The translations under genes and the position numbers were made by a program. The notes beneath the pieces are model-generated. The model worked only from the letters and a program-made list of their open reading frames with translations. It did not search any database and was not told the origin of the DNA. This document shows, one piece after another, positions 25,804-33,870 of a stretch of 54,862 nucleotides of DNA (position 1 is the first letter of the stretch; each line of letters starts with the position of its first letter). This stretch comes from an uncultured Porphyromonadaceae bacterium (GTDB lineage: Bacteria > Bacteroidota > Bacteroidia > Bacteroidales > Muribaculaceae), in NCBI GenBank assembly GCA_937901905.1, contig CALDIF010000031.1:1-54862 (forward strand), written 5' to 3'.

Positions 25804-27252
25804 TCACACAAACAAATCATCAAGAACAATTTCATTTTGTATACATTCGGAATGTTCATTGTGATCAAGACCTTTAGCAGTAATCAAGGTTACAATGACA
25901 TTCTTGTCGGTATTGGTTGCTTCAATAAAAGTAGTAACTTTATTTTCAATATCCGTCTCATCTTTTTGTGTCATTCTATATGCTTTGTTATAAAATTTCA
26001 TTTCACAAAGATTGATAGTACTATCCGCGCGGTCTATCAGCATATCAATTTGAGCATAATTGTTTGCTCCTTTACCAAACCATGAGAACACATTCGTCAT
26101 TACACCTGAGATACCCAATGCTTTCTTAATTTGTTCAACGTGATTCAAGCAAAGCATTTCGAATGCAAATCCACTCCATGATGTGAAAATGTGTGAGTTT
26201 TGGTTGCAAGACCAGTAATTGGCATTGCTTGAGTGTGTTCTATCCATCACTTGAAAATAGAATAAAGTAAATGGATCTACCAATTGAAATAGAGTGTCGG
26301 GACTCAGCCTTGATGATAATCTCCTGCGCATACGAGACGTGGGCTTGTATGGTTCGTATCTGCGAATAAAACCGCATGATTCCAACTCTTCAAGCATTAA
26401 TGTGAATTTACCATTATCCGCAACCTTAGATTTGGAAACCAGTTCTTTTCGAGTAAGTCCTTTGCCTTTTAATGCCAATGCCGTTACGACCTTAATGTGA
26501 TCTGAAGCGTTTTTATATAATGAATTATATAAACTTTGAAATTCATCGTACAATTCACCATCTTCGGCAAACAACAATCTATCGATGTTTTGAGCAATAC
26601 TTTCACCTTTATTAAGCTTGGAGAGATAAAAAGGAACTCCACCCAATACCATGTAACACTCTGCTATCTGCTTGTTTGACAATCTAAATCCACGAGCATC
26701 AAAATACAACCTACATTCCCTTAAAGTGAATGGCTTGAGAGAAATCTTGTGGGTAACGCGATTGTGTAATCCTCCACGATTTCTAATCAGATTATTTATA
26801 ATCCATGATGTCGCACTTCCGCAAACAATAAGTTTGATATCATCGCGCCATGTCGCCCACGAATTCCAAAAGTGTTCCAATCCACTGATAAAATTTGACC
26901 GTGGTGTGTCCATCCATGGCATCTCGTCAATATAAACAATCTTATTGCCATGAGGCAGTGTCTCTAAATATTCCTCAAGAGCGATGAATGCTTCAAGCCA
27001 TGTACTAATGGAATTGGAATGCCAACCTTGTTTGTTAAGAGCATGAATAAAGTTGTCCAGTTGGATACGCATACTGACATTGTTCATGCCGGCTACATAG
27101 AAAGCATACTCATTGCCAATGATGTGTTGTATAAGAAAAGTTTTTCCTACACGCCTCCTACCATATACCGCGATGAACTCTGATTGATCCGAATGTAAAT
27201 ATTCGTTCAGTAATTGTTGTTCTCTCTCACGTCCGATAAATATTTTGCTCAT
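25804..27252 (-). CDS. AAA ATPase with C-terminal PD-(D/E)XK-like domain (DUF234 type)
   Basis: About 482 aa; start taken at ATG 27252 (MSKIFIGRERE). Walker A is GRRRVGKT (31-38) and Walker B IVYIDEMPWMD, followed by the sensor LIVCGSATSWI. A winged-helix region follows, and the C-terminus has QIDMLIDRADSTINLCEMKF, a D...ExK nuclease-like core. This is the archaeal-ATPase/DUF234 family, frequent as solitary genes in Bacteroidales and suspected to be mobile or defence-related. It has its own promoter and is bracketed by two copies of a 64-bp palindrome, so it looks like an inserted cassette between the two halves of the capsule locus. Confidence 0.85.
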   Translation of the reverse strand: MSKIFIGREREQQLLNEYLHSDQSEFIAVYGRRRVGKTFLIQHIIGNEYAFYVAGMNNVSMRIQLDNFIHALNKQGWHSNSISTWLEAFIALEEYLETLPHGNKIVYIDEMPWMDTPRSNFISGLEHFWNSWATWRDDIKLIVCGSATSWIINNLIRNRGGLHNRVTHKISLKPFTLRECRLYFDARGFRLSNKQIAECYMVLGGVPFYLSKLNKGESIAQNIDRLLFAEDGELYDEFQSLYNSLYKNASDHIKVVTALALKGKGLTRKELVSKSKVADNGKFTLMLEELESCGFIRRYEPYKPTSRMRRRLSSRLSPDTLFQLVDPFTLFYFQVMDRTHSSNANYWSCNQNSHIFTSWSGFAFEMLCLNHVEQIKKALGISGVMTNVFSWFGKGANNYAQIDMLIDRADSTINLCEMKFYNKAYRMTQKDETDIENKVTTFIEATNTDKNVIVTLITAKGLDHNEHSECIQNEIVLDDLFV

Positions 27253-27276
27253 AGTTGTATATGTCAATTGTTTTGG

Positions 27277-27308
27277 CAAAGTTAATTTATTGTAATCAAA
27301 AATGCAAA
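27277..27308 (-). promoter_or_regulatory. Promoter of the AAA ATPase gene
   Basis: On the minus strand the -33 TTTG (27305-27308) and -7 TAACTTTG (27277-27284) are separated by exactly 20 bp, the Bacteroidota consensus. The gene start is 24 bp further on. Confidence 0.8.
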
Positions 27309-27309
27309 A

Positions 27310-27373
27310 TAATCGCGTTTAAAGTTGTCGCTCGTGTATCAAAAATGATGCGCGAGCGACAACTTTAAACGGT
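27310..27373. repeat. 64-bp palindromic repeat, copy 2
   Basis: Identical to 25713-25776 except for one base in the right arm near the loop. It follows the 3' end of lysA and abuts the -33 box of the ATPase promoter. Both copies therefore lie downstream of minus-strand genes, as a terminator would. Confidence 0.92.
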
Positions 27374-27432
27374 GCCATATTGTTTTCAACTGTCGTGTGT
27401 TGTGCCGACAAAGCAGTGACATTCAAATTGTG

Positions 27433-28569
27433 TCAAATACAGCAGTGTCGCGGCAGTGCTCGCATATTATAACACGATGCCATGCTCTCGCCGTATGCAC
27501 CGGCTGTGCGTATCGCAATTATATCACCACGTTGTGTGATCGGCAATTGCTCGTCACGACCGAACACATCGCCGGATTCGCATACGGGACCGACGACATC
27601 GTAGGACTCGATGTGCCGGGACGCTGATGTGATGTTTTCAATAATGTGATGAGATTGATACAGGGCGGGGCGTATCAAGTCGGTCATGCCGGCATCTAGA
27701 ATGACAAATTTCTTATTGCCGTTATCCTTGATGTATAGTACACGCGAGATGAGAGTGCCACATTGTGCTACAATGGAACGCCCGAACTCAAAATGTAAGC
27801 GTTGCCCGGCACGTAAGTTCAAGTATTGCTTGAAAACATTGAAGAAACCCTCGAAGTCGGGAATCGCATGCTCATCGGGATTGTCGTAATCGACGCCAAG
27901 ACCGCCACCTACATTAATCATCTCAAATTCAATACCACGAGCATTGAACCTGTCTTGTAACTCATTGACCTTGTCACACAGCAGTTTGTAGGGTCGCTTG
28001 GTCATGATTTGCGACCCGATGTGAAAATGAAGTCCGCGCAGGTGTATATAGGGCAATTCCAATGCCATATCAACAATCTTGTCAAGCAGGTTGAGGTTTA
28101 TGCCAAACTTGTTCTCGGCAACACCGGTGGTAACGTACTTGTGGGTGTGTGCGTTGATATTGGGATTGACACGTATAGCCACATTAGCCGTCAGTCCACG
28201 GCTCACGGCGAGGTTGCTGATGTTTTGTAACTCGGGGAACGACTCGACATTGAAGCAGAAGATGCCGTTGTCAATACCGGCAATGATCTCATCATCGGTC
28301 TTTCCCACACCCGAGAATGCCAATCGGGTCGGTTTGAAACCCGCTTCGAGTGCTGCATGGAGTTCGGGACCGCTGACGAGATCGGCTCCCAAACCGCTTG
28401 CTGCAATCTCACCGAGAATTATGGGTACATAATTGGCCTTGATTGCGTAGTGTACATCGTAGGGGAAACCCTCAATATTGCGCTTTACTTCGGCTATCGT
28501 GTTTCGCAGCAAACCCATGTCGTAGACGTAGCATGGCGTTGCCGACGGTATATCGTGCAAATCTATCAT
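27433..28569 (-). CDS. lysA: Diaminopimelate decarboxylase
   Basis: PLP enzyme that decarboxylates meso-diaminopimelate to L-lysine. HYAIKANYVP carries the PLP lysine K44. GLHFHIGSQI, INVGGGLGVDYD, FEFGRSIVAQCG, VCESGDVFGRDEQLP and GAYGESMASCYN are the family motifs in order. 378 aa is slightly short, with an atypical ending (RALPRHCCI). It overlaps the ATP-grasp gene upstream by 4 bp, so it is the last gene of the flippase operon. A lysine-making enzyme inside a capsule operon, rather than with other lysine genes, hints that lysine or a derivative is used to decorate the polysaccharide. Confidence 0.93.
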   Translation of the reverse strand: MIDLHDIPSATPCYVYDMGLLRNTIAEVKRNIEGFPYDVHYAIKANYVPIILGEIAASGLGADLVSGPELHAALEAGFKPTRLAFSGVGKTDDEIIAGIDNGIFCFNVESFPELQNISNLAVSRGLTANVAIRVNPNINAHTHKYVTTGVAENKFGINLNLLDKIVDMALELPYIHLRGLHFHIGSQIMTKRPYKLLCDKVNELQDRFNARGIEFEMINVGGGLGVDYDNPDEHAIPDFEGFFNVFKQYLNLRAGQRLHFEFGRSIVAQCGTLISRVLYIKDNGNKKFVILDAGMTDLIRPALYQSHHIIENITSASRHIESYDVVGPVCESGDVFGRDEQLPITQRGDIIAIRTAGAYGESMASCYNMRALPRHCCI

Positions 28570-29654
28570 CCGTGATAACGTTTGCCTGTGACCCTATAGA
28601 TGGTGTCTGTCAACTGTCGTTTGACTCCCTTCTTGAGCGGCGCTTGCATGCCACCGTCAAAGTCGGGTGTATTATTGGCCTCAATAAACTCAACATTGCC
28701 ATCGGCGGTTAGCGTTAAATCCCAGCCGACAATAATGGAACCACGAATAGCGTTGGCTGCATCGATACAAGTCTGCTTGATTTTGTCCCATTGAGGTATT
28801 TGAAAACCGTTAATTACAATACCTGTGTCGGGGTGCTCGTGGAAATAGCGTCCGTTATCACCATAGGCATCGCCCTCAATGCAACCTGTGTCTACGTTGA
28901 TTGTGGCTACAATGCCGCCTCCGTGACTGTTGTCAATCACGCTGTCACCGCGCCCCATGCGGAAACAAGCCCCGAATACTTCTCCTTGTCCCTCGTAGGC
29001 TATTGTGACAACACGCAATGTGTTGAGCGAACCCGGGTGGAACTGCTGTAATTCATCACAACCGGTCACGCACTCTTCTATCACAGCGGGTGATGACTTG
29101 ACCTGTTTGAGCACTGCCGCAATGGCTTGCTCATCATCGTGTTTCACCTTGTAAACTCCCTCACCATGGGTCGCATTATGAGGCTTAACGATGCAGTCGG
29201 TTGAATGTAACAATTCACTGATTTGCTCATTCGTCGCATGTGGCGTGTACAACCATCTCCGTTTGATTAACCCAACTTCCGTAAGTCGGGATAAAGCGAG
29301 TTCCTTGTAATCGAATAATTTCCAATTATGATAGGTCGGAAAGTAGATTCGAAACCAGTTATACACCATGTATGTCGAATACTGTGAAATAAATTCAGAG
29401 CGTGTAACTTCACTCTTATTCCAGAATTCATAATTATACAAATATTCATTAACCGAAACCAAATGCTTAACAAGTGCATTTTGGTAATCATCAAAACTCG
29501 CTCCTTCGGGTATTTCTGCTTTGAAAAAGCACGATTTAGCTACGGTCTGCAGACGGTTAATATACATTTGTCGCTTATATTTTAAATACAGCGAGGGAAA
29601 GATGTGCATATAGACCATCTTGGAAGCATATATGATTTGATTTATGAAGCTCAT
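28566..29654 (-). CDS. Sugar-transfer-associated ATP-grasp protein (paralogue 2)
   Basis: 362 aa, colinear with the gene at 22036: CIVKPHNATHGEGVYKVKHD, VIEECVTGCDELQQFHPGSL, DNSHGGGIVATINVDTG, HPDTGIVINGFQIPQW and GWDLTLTADGNVEFIEANN. The ATP-binding Lys and terminal E/N metal ligands are kept. It overlaps lysA by 4 bp and lies 29 bp from the third paralogue, so all three minus-strand genes are probably co-translated. Confidence 0.85.
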   Translation of the reverse strand: MSFINQIIYASKMVYMHIFPSLYLKYKRQMYINRLQTVAKSCFFKAEIPEGASFDDYQNALVKHLVSVNEYLYNYEFWNKSEVTRSEFISQYSTYMVYNWFRIYFPTYHNWKLFDYKELALSRLTEVGLIKRRWLYTPHATNEQISELLHSTDCIVKPHNATHGEGVYKVKHDDEQAIAAVLKQVKSSPAVIEECVTGCDELQQFHPGSLNTLRVVTIAYEGQGEVFGACFRMGRGDSVIDNSHGGGIVATINVDTGCIEGDAYGDNGRYFHEHPDTGIVINGFQIPQWDKIKQTCIDAANAIRGSIIVGWDLTLTADGNVEFIEANNTPDFDGGMQAPLKKGVKRQLTDTIYRVTGKRYHG

Positions 29655-29683
29655 TATAAATTCAAAATTATAATAGTATATAA

Positions 29684-30742
29684 TTAAGCCTTGAAACGCT
29701 TGCCTGTAATCTGTTCTATCGAGTTAAGCAGATGATGTTTGTCGCCGGAGAAATCCGGACTGTGATTGGCCTCAATAAACTCAACTTCTCCATCTGCAGT
29801 CAAGCATACATCCCAACCTATGATGGTGATGCCTTTAATTGCGATGGCAGCGCGATTGCAAGTGTCTATAATTAAATCCCACTTCGGAATTTGATAACCG
29901 GTAATCTGCTTGCCACTATCCGGATGGGCACTATAGGTCTTGCCGGTGTAGTCAAGAGCTTCACCCGGTATAATACCCGTTATAGGGTCAATAGTAGCGT
30001 AGAGACCTCCGGCTTGAGTGTTATCAGCTATCGCATTAATTCGTCCCATGCGAAACCCCGAGCGGAACACCATTGACTTATCATCATGAGAAATTGTAAC
30101 AATGCGAAGAGTGTTCAAAGATGAGGGATTAAAAGCCTGTAACTCGGAATAACCATCAATACATTGTTCCACAACATTCTTACCGATACGGCAGTCGGCA
30201 ATTGCTTCGCTAATCTCATTCTCGTTGTCATGATGTGTCTTGTAAATGCCTAAACCGCATGCTGAATCGTGCTTCTTTATAATGCAGTCGGTAGCGTGCA
30301 ACAACTCGCTGATTTGTTCGCGTGTGGCATCGGGTGAGTACAACCATCGACGATGATTCAGTCCCAAACGTTGCATTTCGGCAAGAAACTTCTCTTTATT
30401 CCAAAAGAGGGCAGGGTTATCATAGTCGGGAAACGCAAGGCGTAAGCGGAATTGCAGCAAGTGGGTCGCTTCACGCGATATTATGGCATCTCGCTCGGCT
30501 TCGCTTTTCTTCCAAAACTCGAAACTGTACATATACTCGCGAAAGGAGACAAGATGCTTGTTAAGTGCCGCTTCATAATCTTCACGACTGGCACCCGGGG
30601 GCATTACAAAGTCAGGGTCTGCAAACTTTTCATTTGCCTCAGCAAGTAATTTCGCCTTAACCTTACGTCCTTTGAAGTAGTCATACACTCCGGGACATAA
30701 CGCGAGAAACCGCTTACCTAATGTTCTGATGTTATTAGTCAT
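29684..30742 (-). CDS. Sugar-transfer-associated ATP-grasp protein (paralogue 3)
   Basis: 352 aa, same family as its neighbour: CIIKKHDSACGLGIYKTHHD, VVEQCIDGYSELQAFNPSSL, DNTQAGGLYATIDPITG, HPDSGKQITGYQIPKW, GWDVCLTADGEVEFIEANHS. The residues around the predicted acceptor pocket differ among the three copies, which would fit ligases for different acceptors or amino acids, though that is inference. Confidence 0.85.
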   Translation of the reverse strand: MTNNIRTLGKRFLALCPGVYDYFKGRKVKAKLLAEANEKFADPDFVMPPGASREDYEAALNKHLVSFREYMYSFEFWKKSEAERDAIISREATHLLQFRLRLAFPDYDNPALFWNKEKFLAEMQRLGLNHRRWLYSPDATREQISELLHATDCIIKKHDSACGLGIYKTHHDNENEISEAIADCRIGKNVVEQCIDGYSELQAFNPSSLNTLRIVTISHDDKSMVFRSGFRMGRINAIADNTQAGGLYATIDPITGIIPGEALDYTGKTYSAHPDSGKQITGYQIPKWDLIIDTCNRAAIAIKGITIIGWDVCLTADGEVEFIEANHSPDFSGDKHHLLNSIEQITGKRFKA

Positions 30743-30763
30743 AATAAATAAAAATCAAACTAA

Positions 30764-32215
30764 TTAATTCTTACGCTTAAACTTTGCAAATAATGTATCA
30801 GTCACGAATCGCTTGGTTGTTTGTGGCATCGCTATATATATTATTAATATAGCAAAAATAAGCCATGCAATGTTAACAACTATGGATTTACTTAAATAGA
30901 ATGGAATAGCACTTAGGACAAGTATTATAATTGGAATTAGCAGTCTCTTATCGAGAGAAATCCTAAAATACTTTTTAGTATCATAAAATCGATAAAAGAA
31001 GTAGAAGAAATAAGAAATAATAAGCGCCAGAATGATTCCGGATACTCCAAATGGTTTGATCAAAATAAAGTCTAAAGAGATAACGCTTGTCGCAATACAA
31101 AAAACAGCCATTACTGTGCGTTTGGTTTCTTTGGCGCATTGGTAAGCTATATCAAAGAAATTAGAGTAACTTGCTATTAGAGAGCTGAATGTCAAAAGGT
31201 AAACATATTGAATCGCTGATTGATAGCTGGGACCAATAAGAATAGGGAAGATGAGTTTAACACCAAAAATGAATATTACACCGCATGATGTATAGAAAAA
31301 CATGAAATTGTTGAAAATCGATGAGAATAACGAGTCACGATTAGGATTGTGATAGTGTTTGAATGCGTTTTCTTGCCAAGCTTGGGTGAAAATGATGCCA
31401 ATAGTATGCAGAATGGTAATCATTCGAGAAGCGACCGCATACAAACCGTTAACCTCAAGACCAATGTACTCTTTAATAAATAAACGGTTGCTAAAACCGA
31501 TTGACCACCATAAAACCGAAACAGGAAGAAGTGGAAGTGTGAATTTTAATAATGTTTTGCCATAAATCGAGAAATCAAATTTGGCTAATGAAAAATAACG
31601 ACGTACTACAGGTTTAATTATTTCAAATGTGATTGAGGTTGTAACTCTCGAAATAATATTGGCGAGAAAAATTCCATCAACACCCATATGCATGAATGCA
31701 ACAAAGATAACACTGAGAACGCCAATAAAAAAAGTGTCCAAAAAACCTACTAAAATATAAACTTTACTGGTATATATTGCTCTGATTGTTTGGGATTGCA
31801 CTTCCAATAGAGACATTATTATAAGCAGTACAATAGTGTATACTACAAATTTTGAATTGAAGAAATGAAAAACCCCAAAACCGATAATTAGAGTCATAGC
31901 AACCGTTGTGGCGAGAATCAGCGTTGTCGCAGTGATGTAGCCTTTCCTTGCTTCTTCATCCTCATTATCGATAATGAAACGAAAAATACCCGAACGCAAT
32001 CTCACCGAGATTATTGGCATGAGGGCAAAACAAATGGTAAGGCAAAAATCGTAAATTCCATAGTCGCTCGGCTTCTCCACATAGTAAGTGTAGAGAGGCA
32101 TAAGAAGAAATGTAATGATTTTCATTCCAAATTCTCCTATTGCATATATACCAAAGGACTTGACGAATTGTTTACCTTTATTTGTCTCGACTTGTTGTAC
32201 CGTTGTTGATGCCAT
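30764..32215 (-). CDS. wzx: Wzx-like lipid-linked oligosaccharide flippase
   Basis: About 483 aa, with start at ATG 32215 (MASTTVQQ); a longer in-frame start at 32248 is less likely. About twelve to fourteen hydrophobic segments, starting KSFGIYAIGEFGMKIITFLL, typical of the MATE/polysaccharide-transporter superfamily. It should flip the undecaprenyl-linked repeat unit to the periplasm for EpsG/Wzy polymerisation. The DNA is AT-rich. First gene of the minus-strand operon wzx - ATP-grasp - ATP-grasp - lysA. Confidence 0.9.
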   Translation of the reverse strand: MASTTVQQVETNKGKQFVKSFGIYAIGEFGMKIITFLLMPLYTYYVEKPSDYGIYDFCLTICFALMPIISVRLRSGIFRFIIDNEDEEARKGYITATTLILATTVAMTLIIGFGVFHFFNSKFVVYTIVLLIIMSLLEVQSQTIRAIYTSKVYILVGFLDTFFIGVLSVIFVAFMHMGVDGIFLANIISRVTTSITFEIIKPVVRRYFSLAKFDFSIYGKTLLKFTLPLLPVSVLWWSIGFSNRLFIKEYIGLEVNGLYAVASRMITILHTIGIIFTQAWQENAFKHYHNPNRDSLFSSIFNNFMFFYTSCGVIFIFGVKLIFPILIGPSYQSAIQYVYLLTFSSLIASYSNFFDIAYQCAKETKRTVMAVFCIATSVISLDFILIKPFGVSGIILALIISYFFYFFYRFYDTKKYFRISLDKRLLIPIIILVLSAIPFYLSKSIVVNIAWLIFAILIIYIAMPQTTKRFVTDTLFAKFKRKN

Positions 32216-32321
32216 TATTGATGAATATCTTGTTTGTATTATTCGCATTGAACTATGATGTCGTGATTAGACGTGTCACTCAAAAACTTGACATCACATG
32301 GTTCGCATATGTTTGAACTTG

Positions 32322-32353
32322 CAAAGTTACTAATAATTTTTTATTGTGGCAAA
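32322..32353 (-). promoter_or_regulatory. Promoter of the wzx-lysA operon
   Basis: Minus-strand -33 TTTG (32350-32353) and -7 TAACTTTG (32322-32329) with a 20-bp spacer. The leader to the wzx start is about 105 bases. The same -7 sequence drives the AAA ATPase gene. Confidence 0.8.
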
Positions 32354-32379
32354 TCGCAGTGGTTTGGTGTCAAAACAAA

Positions 32380-32700
32380 ACTCCCAAGTCACACTCACCT
32401 GTCGGCGACCTCGTGGGCTGTCGCTGTCGCCAGATGTCGCCAGATGGGCGACCCGGCTGCCGGCATACGGCATGAGCAGATGGGTCGGCTTTCAGCCGAC
32501 TTCACCCTCATTCACCATGCCCACGGTGTCGCTGCGCTCCACCGCGGGTTACACAGATTACTCGCCCATTGGGCGAAACGATGTTACCCATTCTCCACGG
32601 TAGAGCCCGTGAGGGCGAAATATAGATAACCGTGGACGAAGCGCAGCGTAACACACGGACGGTCCATGATGGGAGCGTAGCGACCGAATGGTGTGGCTGT
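32380..32700. repeat. GC-rich intergenic repeat region with inverted copies
   Basis: This part of the 668-bp gap before cas1 is much GC-richer than its flanks. It has a short tandem GTCGCCAGAT, the inverted pieces GTCGCTGCGCTCCACCG (about 32527-32543) and GTGGACGAAGCGCAGCG (about 32633-32649), and the string AGCCCGTGAGGGCGAAAT near 32604. The last two recur in variant form near 52018-52063, close to the CRISPR array. No plausible gene is present. Confidence 0.6.
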
Positions 32701-32705
32701 AACCC

Positions 32706-32737
32706 TTTGTAGTTTAGTGAAATTAGTTTTATCTTTC
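32706..32737 (+). promoter_or_regulatory. Probable promoter of the CRISPR adaptation operon
   Basis: TTTG (32706-32709), 20-bp spacer, then TATCTTTC (32730-32737), one base off the TAnnTTTG consensus. It lies about 147 bp before cas1. Confidence 0.55.
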
Positions 32738-32883
32738 GTGAATAAACATAAAGAATATAGACAACAAATATAGCAGTAACAACATTTGTTCGGTTGTAAT
32801 TGTTGTCCGAGTTGTCTTTAAAATCTTCGCTTCGTATATATGGCACGAATTTTGCTGTTACCGTAGTAAACTATATACCTTTT

Positions 32884-33870
32884 ATGGAAATCGTACTAAA
32901 TACATTCGGTACTTCGTTGTCGCGAGAGAATGACGGTTTCGTCGTCAAGAATGACGGCAACAAGCGTCGCTTGCCTCCCGACGGAGTGCGCTCGATTTTG
33001 GTCGGCAAGGGTGTAAGCATCACGAGTGACGCGATAATGCTTGCCGTTGATAATGAAATTGAGATACACTTTGTTGACCGTGCCGGAAACATTAAGGGTC
33101 TGTTGTGGAGTCACAAGTATGGGTCAATATCAACAATACGCAAGTCTCAGTTGTTATTTGTTCAGAGTTCGGCTGCCGTGAAATGGATAATCGGTATTAT
33201 TCGTCGTAAGATTGAAAATCAGCAAGCTTTACTGTTGATGATTGATGCGAAAGACGATAAGGGGAAACGGTCTATTGAAACAGCAATGACTCGATTATCG
33301 CGTTATATCGAACGCTTGACTCAACTCAGCGGTGAGACAGTGCGCGATGTGGCTCATGAGTTACGTGGTATTGAGGGCAGTGCAGCACGTCAATACTTCG
33401 GTGCAATGAGTGACACGTTACCACTGCAATATCGGTTTCACGAGCGCAGTCAGCATCCGGCACGTGATGTCGCCAATGCTTTGCTCAATTATGGTTACGG
33501 AGTGTTATATACTCGTGTTGAAATCTCGTTAATCAAGGCGGGTATCGACCCCTATGTGGGAGTGTTGCATCGCGATGAGTACAACCGACCGGTGTTAGTG
33601 TTTGACATGATAGAGATGTATAGGGTGTGGGTTGACTACGTGGTGATGCAATTGTTGATGCAGGAGGTTGTCGATGACTGTTACTACAGCCTTACCGAAG
33701 ATGGCGCGTGTTGGCTCGAAAGTTTGGGTCGTCGCGTGATTATACAAAGTCTTAACGATTATCTTGACGAGGTTGTCAATCAATCGGACGGCGAGCGTCA
33801 CAGCCGGGTGAGTCAAATTCAGCGTGACGCATATTCACTTGCCAATACAATTAAAACTTTAACCAAATGA
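32884..33870 (+). CDS. cas1: CRISPR-associated integrase Cas1
   Basis: 328 aa from ATG 32884 (MEIVLNTFGTSLS); the frame is open further upstream but lacks Cas1 similarity there. Cas1 inserts prespacers into the array together with Cas2. Metal-binding residues are visible: E164 in LRGIEGSAARQYF, H229 in YVGVLHRDEYNRP and E244 in LVFDMIEMYR. No reverse transcriptase or Cas6 domain is fused to it. The stop overlaps the next start (ATGA), tying it to the TPR gene. Confidence 0.97.
   Translation: MEIVLNTFGTSLSRENDGFVVKNDGNKRRLPPDGVRSILVGKGVSITSDAIMLAVDNEIEIHFVDRAGNIKGLLWSHKYGSISTIRKSQLLFVQSSAAVKWIIGIIRRKIENQQALLLMIDAKDDKGKRSIETAMTRLSRYIERLTQLSGETVRDVAHELRGIEGSAARQYFGAMSDTLPLQYRFHERSQHPARDVANALLNYGYGVLYTRVEISLIKAGIDPYVGVLHRDEYNRPVLVFDMIEMYRVWVDYVVMQLLMQEVVDDCYYSLTEDGACWLESLGRRVIIQSLNDYLDEVVNQSDGERHSRVSQIQRDAYSLANTIKTLTK

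Noticed and set aside
32884..33870. Possible reverse transcriptase or Cas6 domain fused to Cas1
   Set aside because: The 328-aa protein holds only the Cas1 domains, with no RT motif such as YADD here or in the neighbours.
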